Assembly: GCA_002356635.1 (NCBI GenBank)
Contig: CP023454.1
Span: 1,054,001-1,118,000, forward strand
Direction: 5' to 3'
DNA: 64,000 bases
Source of the DNA: Rhodobacteraceae bacterium QY30
GTDB lineage: Bacteria; Pseudomonadota; Alphaproteobacteria; Rhodobacterales; Rhodobacteraceae
The position numbers were made by a program, and so were the translations under genes. A model generated the notes under the pieces. That model had not been told where the DNA came from and searched no databases. It worked only from the letters and a program-made list of their open reading frames with translations. Below are positions 38,338-44,661 of this stretch, in pieces (the first letter of the stretch is position 1; each line of letters starts with the position of its first letter).

Positions 38338-38371
38338 AAAACCGGCCACCAGATGATGTGTGGCCGGTTTT
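38338..38371. terminator. Bidirectional-looking terminator between cpaB and cpaC
   Basis: A perfect 12-bp inverted repeat, AAAACCGGCCAC / GTGGCCGGTTTT, with a 10-base loop. On the minus strand, T runs from the stem arms follow the cpaB stop (20 bases away). It implies that cpaC and the OmpA lipoprotein gene need a promoter in 38182-38337. Confidence 0.82.
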
Positions 38372-38390
38372 ACATATCTGTGATCTTGGC

Positions 38391-39299
38391 TCAGTTCTTG
38401 CACGGGATCTGGGTTTCGACCACTTCACCGCCCTTGTTGGTGCGAACGGTGCAGACCTTTTCCTCGACCACGGGCGCCGCCTCGGCCTCGGTGATGCCCA
38501 GAAGCTTGTTCTGGTCGATCTCGACGGCGCCGACGGCGACGTTGTCGCCCGATCCGACCAGCGACAACGTCAGCCGCCCGGTGGCCTGGGCCTGGGTCAG
38601 CGCCGCCACCTGTTCGGGTGAAACCTCGACCGTGACGGTGCGGGCAATCAGGGTTTCGGCGCTGCGGTCGGTGTCTGCGCTTTGGTCGATGGCGATCAGG
38701 CGAACGGCTTGCTGGATCATCTTGGTGACGTTTTTCTGGCCGGCCTGACCCGTCCAGTAGACATCGACCCGGTCGCCCGGACGCAGGAAACCAGAAACGC
38801 CCGTCGTGACATCGACGTTGATGGCGAAGGCGCGCAGGCCGGCGGTCAGGTTTGCGTTGATGCCCGCGTCGACGCCTGGGTCGGTGATCTTCTTGGCCAG
38901 CAGCGGCTCGAAGGGTTCATAGCTGCGAAGGGCGGCGCGCGGCCGGGTTTCGCCATCGAAGAAGACCGGCTTTTCCAGATCGGGGACAGCCGGATCGGCG
39001 GCGGGGGCAGGGGCGGTTCCGGGGGCGGGCTGCGCCGCGACGATCTTGTGGAACACGCCGGCCGGCAGCTTGTCGGCCTGCCACTTCACCACATCCAGGT
39101 CTTCGCGCGTGAAGCGATCCCCGTAGGCCAGCGGCTTCTTCACCACCACGACGTCGACCAGTTGCGGCGAGGCGGCCTGTGCTGCCAGAAGCGCGTCGCG
39201 TTCCTGCTGCATCCCGGCCATGTAGCCCTGGGCCATGTAGACCGCGAAGCCGGCAAGCGCGAGCCCCAGCACCAGCACCAGTCCGAATACAAGACGCAT
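38391..39299 (-). CDS. cpaB: Tad pilus assembly protein CpaB/RcpC
   Basis: A 302-residue periplasmic protein with an N-terminal anchor (about 3-22) and an SAF/CpaB domain: VVVVKKPLAYGDRFTREDLDVVKW, then LRAFAINVDVTTGVSGFLRPGDRVDVYWTG, which is the family core. A Pro/Ala-rich insert lies at about 90-115. The C-terminus has conserved Cys residues. It lies between the pilin array and the secretin gene. The start at 39299 follows a short AT-rich stretch. Confidence 0.92.
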   Translation of the reverse strand: MRLVFGLVLVLGLALAGFAVYMAQGYMAGMQQERDALLAAQAASPQLVDVVVVKKPLAYGDRFTREDLDVVKWQADKLPAGVFHKIVAAQPAPGTAPAPAADPAVPDLEKPVFFDGETRPRAALRSYEPFEPLLAKKITDPGVDAGINANLTAGLRAFAINVDVTTGVSGFLRPGDRVDVYWTGQAGQKNVTKMIQQAVRLIAIDQSADTDRSAETLIARTVTVEVSPEQVAALTQAQATGRLTLSLVGSGDNVAVGAVEIDQNKLLGITEAEAAPVVEEKVCTVRTNKGGEVVETQIPCKN

Positions 39300-39455
39300 C
39301 GTCTATCCTTTCAAACAACACAAACCCGAATCGACGCTGCCGACCAGGGTTTGCGCCGCAACCTGCGTATAGAATGCGGCCAAATGGTGGTCAAAGATCG
39401 GCTGGCCGGTGGAATTTGTGACCCGGGCGAAACACTGGGGAGGGATATCCGAAAT

Positions 39456-39479
39456 GCAAAAGCCCCGCGATCGCGGGGC
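39456..39479 (-). terminator. Terminator after pilin gene at 39502
   Basis: GCCCCGCG/CGCGGGGC hairpin (39462-39479) with AT centre, followed on the minus strand by TTTTG. It lies 23 bases after the pilin stop. Confidence 0.75.
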
Positions 39480-39501
39480 GCTGCGCACCAAGGCCAGGGT
39501 T

Positions 39502-39696
39502 CTAGAAGCTTGTGTTGATGGTCATGCCGGTCAGGGTGTCCTGAACCTTGGCGCCGACGCTCGACATCTGGCCGCGCAGGCCGCTCATCGCGACAAACAC
39601 CAGACCGACGACGCCGGCGGTCAGGATGACCCAGTCGACCGTAACCGCGCCGTCCTCGTCCTGGGCAAATCGGCCCGCAATCTTGAAAAGCTTCAT
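39502..39696 (-). CDS. Flp-like pilin, divergent member
   Basis: A 64-residue prepilin with short leader MKLFKIAGRFAQDEDG and hydrophobic AVTVDWVILTAGVVGLVFVAM. It would be cut after Gly by TadV. Position 5 of the mature pilin is Asp and position 6 Trp, where classic Flp pilins have Glu and Tyr. The start at 39696 has GGGAG six bases upstream; the ORF could otherwise extend 36 codons further without any family match. It is the pilin gene nearest to cpaB and the least similar to the four copies further right. Confidence 0.8.
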   Translation of the reverse strand: MKLFKIAGRFAQDEDGAVTVDWVILTAGVVGLVFVAMSGLRGQMSSVGAKVQDTLTGMTINTSF

Positions 39697-39875
39697 GCAC
39701 CACTCCCGTATCCGCAGGTCGGACCTTGCGGCCCCTTGTCTTGGTTTATGAAGGGGGTTGTGGGCAGCAATGGGGCGGTGGAAGGGCATCTCCCGGTCGC
39801 GCATCCATCAATCCGGAACAATACCGGCTTTCAGCAATGACAATCGAGATCAGGGCTTTGCGCGCAGAATGCCAA

Positions 39876-40100
39876 TCAGTTGCTGCGGTAGATCGTCGTG
39901 GCGGGAAGCGAATCGCCCCCGGAGGCGGCTGTCGCCAGTTGTTCGTTGATCCGCGAGGTGAGCGACTTGGTGCCGCCCCCCATCATCGAGGTGACGGCCA
40001 CGCCCAGGCCGACGATCACGGCCGTCAGCACGATCCAGTCGACCGTCACGGCGCCGGATTCATTCTGGATGAACCGGATGGTCCGGTTTTCTTGCTGCAT
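39876..40100 (-). CDS. Flp-like pilin with extended tail
   Basis: A 74-residue prepilin: leader MQQENRTIRFIQNESG, then AVTVDWIVLTAVIVGLGVAV, with a longer Ser/Ala/Gly-rich C-terminus than the other copies. The D5/W6 pair is kept. It may be a minor pilin. No clear terminator follows before the next pilin gene. Confidence 0.75.
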   Translation of the reverse strand: MQQENRTIRFIQNESGAVTVDWIVLTAVIVGLGVAVTSMMGGGTKSLTSRINEQLATAASGGDSLPATTIYRSN

Positions 40101-40201
40101 CTTTTATGCCCCTTAGCCCCGTGGACGAATGGATGACCGCGCGCCCACGTTCAGAACTTCGCATCCAATTGCGGCAAGTTTTGGGTAAAGGGGGTGAAAT
40201 G

Positions 40202-40239
40202 GAAAAAATAACGCGCCCCCCGGCGTGCGGAGGGCGCGT
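40202..40239 (-). terminator. Terminator after pilin gene at 40265
   Basis: ACGCGCCC ... GGGCGCGT stem (8 bp) with T-rich sequence (TTATTTTTTC) on the minus strand, 26 bases after the stop of the pilin gene. Confidence 0.8.
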
Positions 40240-40264
40240 ATCAGTGTCAGGTCAACGGGCTGGA

Positions 40265-40462
40265 TCAGAGCGCGTTGGTGTTGATAGACATGTTCGACAG
40301 GTGCGAGTTGATCTTCGAGGTCAGCGCACCGGTGCCGCCGCGAACGGCGGCCAGCGCGGCCATGCCCAGGCCGACGATGGCGGCGGTCAGCACGACCCAG
40401 TCCACGGTCACGGCGCCATCTTCTTCGGCGTTGAACTTCTTGAACAGTTTGAAGGCTTTCAT
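40265..40462 (-). CDS. Flp-like pilin copy 1
   Basis: A 65-residue prepilin, MKAFKLFKKFNAEEDG leader then AVTVDWVVLTAAIVGLGMAAL and a tail ending SINTNAL. It differs from the other three copies at only one or two positions near the C-terminus, including Asn for Ser. It likely forms the pilus shaft with its near-identical sisters. It is more divergent at the DNA level than the pair at 40748 and 41631. Confidence 0.88.
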   Translation of the reverse strand: MKAFKLFKKFNAEEDGAVTVDWVVLTAAIVGLGMAALAAVRGGTGALTSKINSHLSNMSINTNAL

Positions 40463-40686
40463 GTCCTATCTCCTTGCACTTTTAATCACTCACCGCTTCC
40501 TGTGGGAGCCCGGAACGTCGGGTTAACCTTGACTGCGGTATGGGGATGTTTTGCCGGTCAATCGTGACGCAAACAGGGCGGATCCCGGCTGAATTCGGGA
40601 CATCCTTTCGGATGGCGGAAACAGACGAAAGACATTGTCGACCAATGGCGCATCGGCCAGCTTCTGCGGCGTTGCGCCCGGGAATC

Positions 40687-40717
40687 GAAAAAGCCGCGCC
40701 TGGGCGGGCGCGGCTTT
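40687..40717 (-). terminator. Terminator after pilin gene at 40748
   Basis: AAAGCCGCGCC-TGGGC-GGGCGCGGCTTT stem with T run on the minus strand, just after the pilin stop. Confidence 0.8.
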
Positions 40718-40740
40718 CGTCAATCTCGCGGGTCTGATCC

Positions 40741-41049
40741 GAAGGGATCAGAGCGCGCTGGTGTTGATCGACATGTTCGACAGGTGCGAGTTGATCTTCG
40801 AGGTCAGCGCACCGGTGCCGCCACGGACAGCGGCCAGCGCGGCCATGCCCAGGCCCACGATCGCGGCGGTCAGCACGACCCAGTCCACGGTCACGGCGCC
40901 ATCTTCTTCGGCGTTGAACTTCTCGAACAGTTTGAAAGCTTTCATCAGTCTTCTCCAGGGTTTTGTCAGGTTCCGGCCTCTGCATCCGGAACCCCGGTCT
41001 CGCGTCGGCTGATCCTGTTTCTGACCGTGAATCGTGGTTCAACTTGGGC
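40741..41049. repeat. 309-bp pilin repeat unit, copy A
   Basis: This segment (pilin gene, stop side and about 100 bases of upstream region) matches 41624-41932 with, by my count, four mismatches in 309 bases (98.7 percent). It ends at TTCAACTTGGGC. Both copies carry the same upstream sequence with CAGGTTCCGGCC and TGATCCTGTTTCTGACC. Confidence 0.93.
40748..40945 (-). CDS. Flp-like pilin copy 2
   Basis: A 65-residue prepilin, leader MKAFKLFEKFNAEEDG, mature start AVTVDWVVL, tail SINTSAL. The only residue change from copy 4 (41631) is Glu for Lys at position 8. It lies within repeat unit A, with the same upstream sequence as copy 4, so its regulation is presumably the same. AGAAGA-type ribosome site upstream. 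D5/W6 pilin type. Confidence 0.9.
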   Translation of the reverse strand: MKAFKLFEKFNAEEDGAVTVDWVVLTAAIVGLGMAALAAVRGGTGALTSKINSHLSNMSINTSAL

Positions 41050-41141
41050 GGAGCTTTGGCATTTACGGGTTGTTAACTTTTTTATTTTGAAACAACGGGA
41101 TGGAACCGTTTCCTGTACTTGTGTACCCGCCGCATCCGCCC

Positions 41142-41174
41142 AAAAGCAAAACCGCGCCCGTTCGGGGCGCGGTT
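41142..41174 (-). terminator. Terminator after pilin gene at 41202
   Basis: AACCGCGCCC-GTTC-GGGGCGCGGTT stem, with TTTGCTTTT on the minus strand, directly after the pilin stop. Closely related to the terminator at 41571-41603. Confidence 0.82.
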
Positions 41175-41201
41175 CGCTGAAGCGTATCTGTCCGGAAGGG
41201 A

Positions 41202-41399
41202 TCAGAGGGCGCTGGTGTTGATCGACATGTTCGACAGGTGGTCATTGATCTTCGAGGTCAGCGCACCGGTGCCGCCACGGACGGCGGCCAGAGCGGCCAT
41301 GCCCAGGCCCACGATGGCGGCGGTCAGCACGACCCAGTCCACGGTCACGGCGCCGTCTTCTTCGGCGTTGAACTTCTTGAACAGTTTGAAAGCTTTCAT
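41202..41399 (-). CDS. Flp-like pilin copy 3
   Basis: A 65-residue prepilin with leader MKAFKLFKKFNAEEDG; it differs from copy 4 by Asp for Ser near SKINDHL. The upstream sequence differs from that of copies 2 and 4, while the terminator is shared with copy 4. The start at 41399 fits the other copies; a longer frame to 41447 is not family-like. Confidence 0.88.
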   Translation of the reverse strand: MKAFKLFKKFNAEEDGAVTVDWVVLTAAIVGLGMAALAAVRGGTGALTSKINDHLSNMSINTSAL

Positions 41400-41570
41400 C
41401 GAACTTCTCCAGGTACAATGGTTGGCCGGTGCAGAGGGCCCGGTCAACGGTGCTCGCTGCGACTGGAACCGTTGTCGCCCTGAATCGTGTTCCGATTAGG
41501 GCATCCTTCGGACATTTGCTGGAAACTATCCAAAACTTCACATCCTTTTGCGAGGGCGGCTGATCTGCCC

Positions 41571-41603
41571 AAAGCAAAACCGCGCCCGATGGGGGGCGCG
41601 GTT
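41571..41603 (-). terminator. Terminator after pilin gene at 41631
   Basis: AACCGCGCCC-GATG-GGGGGCGCGGTT stem with TTTGCTTT on the minus strand. Sequence almost identical to the terminator of copy 3. Confidence 0.82.
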
Positions 41604-41623
41604 CGCTGAAACGGTCCTGTCCA

Positions 41624-41932
41624 GAAGGGATCAGAGCGCGCTGGTGTTGATCGACATGTTCGACAGGTGCGAGTTGATCTTCGAGGTCAGCGCACCGGTG
41701 CCGCCACGGACAGCGGCCAGCGCGGCCATGCCCAGGCCCACGATCGCGGCGGTCAGAACGACCCAGTCCACGGTCACGGCGCCATCTTCTTCGGCGTTGA
41801 ACTTCTTGAACAGTTTGAAAGCTTTCATCGGTCTTCTCCAGGGTTTTGTCAGGTTCCGGCCTCTGCATCCGGAACCCCGGTCTCGCGTCGGCTGATCCTG
41901 TTTCTGACCCTGAATCGTGGTTCAACTTGGGC
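41624..41932. repeat. 309-bp pilin repeat unit, copy B
   Basis: Near-identical to 40741-41049 (four mismatches by my count), covering the pilin gene and its upstream region. Its stop side, with the terminator, instead resembles the pilin copy at 41202, so the unit is mosaic. Confidence 0.93.
41631..41828 (-). CDS. Flp-like pilin copy 4
   Basis: A 65-residue prepilin, MKAFKLFKKFNAEEDG leader and mature AVTVDWVVLTAAIVGLGMAALAAV. It is the outermost pilin of the array, upstream of copies 3, 2 and 1 on the minus strand. Any promoter driving the whole array would lie to its right. It is the likely source or product of the recent duplication described for the repeat units. Confidence 0.9.
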   Translation of the reverse strand: MKAFKLFKKFNAEEDGAVTVDWVVLTAAIVGLGMAALAAVRGGTGALTSKINSHLSNMSINTSAL

Positions 41933-42183
41933 AAAGATCGTGAATCCTTGGACCATATCGGTGGTGTTTTGCAGAAATCGTCGACAAATCGGCGCCAATC
42001 CGCCGTCTCTTGCCGTGATAGCCCCCTGAAAGCGGATTAATCCGGGCGTTCCATCCTGTTGCCAAAACGCCGGTCTTTCCATCGAATCCGAAGCGGGACA
42101 CCGGAAAGGCTGGATCGACGGGGCCGGCTGAGGCAGATTTTCATCAAAAGCATACGAAAAAGTATGAGGCAGGCAGTAGTATC
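41829..42183. other. 355-base divergent region, pilin array / lytic transglycosylase
   Basis: The left third (to 41932) is part of repeat copy B and serves as the upstream region of pilin copy 4. The rest has no gene. An inverted repeat CATAC-GAAAAA-GTATG lies at 42151-42166, just before the lytic transglycosylase start; a regulatory role is possible but unproven. Confidence 0.45.
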
Positions 42184-43059
42184 ATGATGCGCCGCAGCCA
42201 GTGGGCGGTCCTTGTGCTGTGCATTCTCCAGACGCTGGGGACCGCACGGGCCGAAGAGGGCACGTCCTCCCCCGCCACATCCTATCCGGACTTTACCTTC
42301 AAGCGCATCGGGGCACCCAAGCCCGGCGTAGGCAAGCGTATCATGGTGCAGATCGACCCGGCCGAGCAGGCGCGGATGCTGGCCGCCGCGATGCCGATGC
42401 CGGAAAATCCGATCCCGAAGGGTGGTGCCGCGCCCGGGTTGCTGCCCGGTCCCGCCAAACCCACCGCCCCCGGTAGCTATGACTGGTTCTGGAAGGCGGT
42501 GTCGCCCAGCCTTGCCGAGCGGGACGGTCGGTTCGACCTGGCGCTGGCGGCGCTGAACCAGGGGCCGAACGGCACGATGGTTGCCGCGCCGCGCCTCCAG
42601 CAGATGCAGCAGATGGCGCAGGCCCATGGCCCCGAGATCCTGCAGGCCACGATCGGGACGGAAGTTTCGCCCGCGCTGGTGCTGGCGGTGATGGGCATTG
42701 AAAGCGGTGGCCGGGCCGATGCGGTGTCGGGGGCCGGCGCCGTGGGCCTGATGCAGCTGATCCCGGCCACCGCCGACCGGTTTGGTGTCGCCGACAGCAA
42801 GGATCCCCGGCAGAACATCCGGGGCGGGGTTGCCTATCTCAACTGGTTGATGAAGGAGTTCGACCGGGATCCGCTGATGGTGCTGGCCGCCTACAATGCT
42901 GGCGAGAATGCGGTGAAATCGAACGGCGGCGTGCCGCCCTATACGGAAACACGGGACTATGTGCCCAAGGTTCTGGCCGCCTGGTCGGTGGCACGGGGGC
43001 TGTGCCGGACCCCGCCGGAACTGATGACGGATGGCTGCGTCTTCGCGGCGGGGAGTTGA
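42184..43059 (+). CDS. Lytic transglycosylase (SLT family)
   Basis: A 291-residue secreted murein lyase: signal peptide to about residue 23 (ending TARA), a Pro-rich linker, then the SLT domain at about 160-270 with catalytic Glu in VMGIESGGRADAVSGAGAVGLMQLIPAT, and LAAYNAGENAV and YTETRDYVPKVL as in family 1 lytic transglycosylases. It may open the peptidoglycan for the Tad apparatus, which is next door on the opposite strand. The gene is followed by the HAD-UbiA gene with eight bases between. Confidence 0.88.
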   Translation: MMRRSQWAVLVLCILQTLGTARAEEGTSSPATSYPDFTFKRIGAPKPGVGKRIMVQIDPAEQARMLAAAMPMPENPIPKGGAAPGLLPGPAKPTAPGSYDWFWKAVSPSLAERDGRFDLALAALNQGPNGTMVAAPRLQQMQQMAQAHGPEILQATIGTEVSPALVLAVMGIESGGRADAVSGAGAVGLMQLIPATADRFGVADSKDPRQNIRGGVAYLNWLMKEFDRDPLMVLAAYNAGENAVKSNGGVPPYTETRDYVPKVLAAWSVARGLCRTPPELMTDGCVFAAGS

Positions 43060-43067
43060 GACGGGCG

Positions 43068-44504
43068 ATGACGGATGTGAAGCCGCTGGTTCTGGATGTC
43101 GATGGGACATTCCTGAAGACCGACATGCTGTACGAAAGCTTCTGGGCGGGGCTGGGGCGTGATCCGCTGGCGACGATCCGGGCAGTGCTGCGGCATTTTC
43201 GCAAGCCGCAGGTGCTGAAGGCCGAGTTGGCGGACATCGCGCCCTTGCGCACCGATCTTCTGCCGGTGAACCCGGCCGTGGCGGAACTGGCGCTGGAAAA
43301 CCGCATGGCGGGGCGCGAGGTCGTGCTGGCGTCGGCATCCGATGCGTCGCTGGTGGAACGGCTGGCCGCGGATTACGGCCTGTCGCCCACGGTCTTCGCA
43401 TCCAGCCGCGAGGTGAACCTGAAGGGCTCCGCCAAGGCCGAGGCACTGGCGGAAACCTTCGGGGACGGTGGCTTCGACTATGCCGGGAACGAGGTCGCGG
43501 ACATGGCGGTCTGGGAACGGGCTGACAACGCGCTGGTCGTGGGCTATCTGCCTTCGGCGCGGACGCTTGTTTCGCGCGGGCAGAACGTGGTCGAACTGCC
43601 CGGCGGCTGGGTCTGGCGCGATCTGCTGAAGGCGATGCGGCCGCACCAGTGGGTCAAGAATGTCCTTCTGATCCTGCCCATGATCGCCGCGCACCGTTTC
43701 GACCTGGCCACCCTGGTACCGATCCTTCTGGGAATCCTGTCGTTCTCGGCGGCGGCTTCCAGCATCTACATCGTCAACGACCTGCTCGACCTCGAGGCCG
43801 ATCGCCTGCACCAGACCAAGTGCCGTCGGCCCTTCGCCAGCGGCGCGGTGCCGATCTCTGCCGGGATGGTTGCCTTCGTGCTGCTGATGCTGCTTTCCCT
43901 GGGGATCGCGGCGGCGCTGAACGCTCTCTTCCTCGGCGTGGTCGTGCTTTATGCCGCCACATCGCTGGCCTATTCGCTAAAGCTGAAGCGGATGCGCTGG
44001 GTCGACATCGCCACGCTGGCGGCGCTTTATACCCTGCGTGTTGTGGCGGGTGCGGCGGCGGGGCAGGTCGATGTGTCGATCTACATGCTGATCTTCATCT
44101 TCCCGATCTTCGTGACCCTGGGGTGCGTCAAGCGGCTGACCGAGCTGACGCTGGCCACGTCGGACGAACGTTTGCCGGGACGGGGCTATTCGCGGGCGGA
44201 TCGCGGCGATCTTCTGAACGTCGCGGGGCTGGGCACCGTCGGCGCGCTGTTGATCTTCTTTCTCTATTCGATCAGTGCGCAGGGACGGGAACTATATCCG
44301 ACGACCTGGATCCTGTGGGTGGCCATGGCCCCGATGGCGCTGTGGCTGTGGCGCATGGTGATGCTGGGCTGGTATGGCCAGCAGGACCACGATCCGATCG
44401 TCTTTGCCATGCGCGACAAACTGGGCATCGGGATTCTGATGATCATCCTGTCGCTGATGTTCTGGGCGGCCGGTCTCTGGTCCGACTGGTACGGACAAAT
44501 GTGA
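43068..44504 (+). CDS. HAD-UbiA prenyltransferase fusion
   Basis: A 478-residue two-domain protein. The N-terminal ~190 residues form a haloacid dehalogenase-type phosphatase domain (LVLDVDGTFLKTDMLYESFW, LASASDASLVERLAADYGL, YAGNEVADMAVWERA). From about 190 on it is a UbiA-type membrane prenyltransferase with NDLLDLEADRLHQTKCRRPFASG, the Asp-rich prenyl-diphosphate/Mg motif, and several helices. It resembles decaprenyl-phosphate phosphoribosyltransferase-like proteins, so a polyprenyl-phosphate sugar step is plausible. Start at the ATG 43068, with GGG four bases upstream. Confidence 0.85.
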   Translation: MTDVKPLVLDVDGTFLKTDMLYESFWAGLGRDPLATIRAVLRHFRKPQVLKAELADIAPLRTDLLPVNPAVAELALENRMAGREVVLASASDASLVERLAADYGLSPTVFASSREVNLKGSAKAEALAETFGDGGFDYAGNEVADMAVWERADNALVVGYLPSARTLVSRGQNVVELPGGWVWRDLLKAMRPHQWVKNVLLILPMIAAHRFDLATLVPILLGILSFSAAASSIYIVNDLLDLEADRLHQTKCRRPFASGAVPISAGMVAFVLLMLLSLGIAAALNALFLGVVVLYAATSLAYSLKLKRMRWVDIATLAALYTLRVVAGAAAGQVDVSIYMLIFIFPIFVTLGCVKRLTELTLATSDERLPGRGYSRADRGDLLNVAGLGTVGALLIFFLYSISAQGRELYPTTWILWVAMAPMALWLWRMVMLGWYGQQDHDPIVFAMRDKLGIGILMIILSLMFWAAGLWSDWYGQM

Positions 44505-44661
44505 TCGTCTCACCAGCGCGGCAGGATCCGGCGCTGGTCCTAAACCCCCGGTTGAGGCGGGGCGGTTCGGGGCGGTTATAGGATAACGCCGGGGAACCTC
44601 CTTATCTTTCACGGCGTTGGAGCGTCATGTTCCCTCTCATCCATGATAAGGGCCCTTTCCC

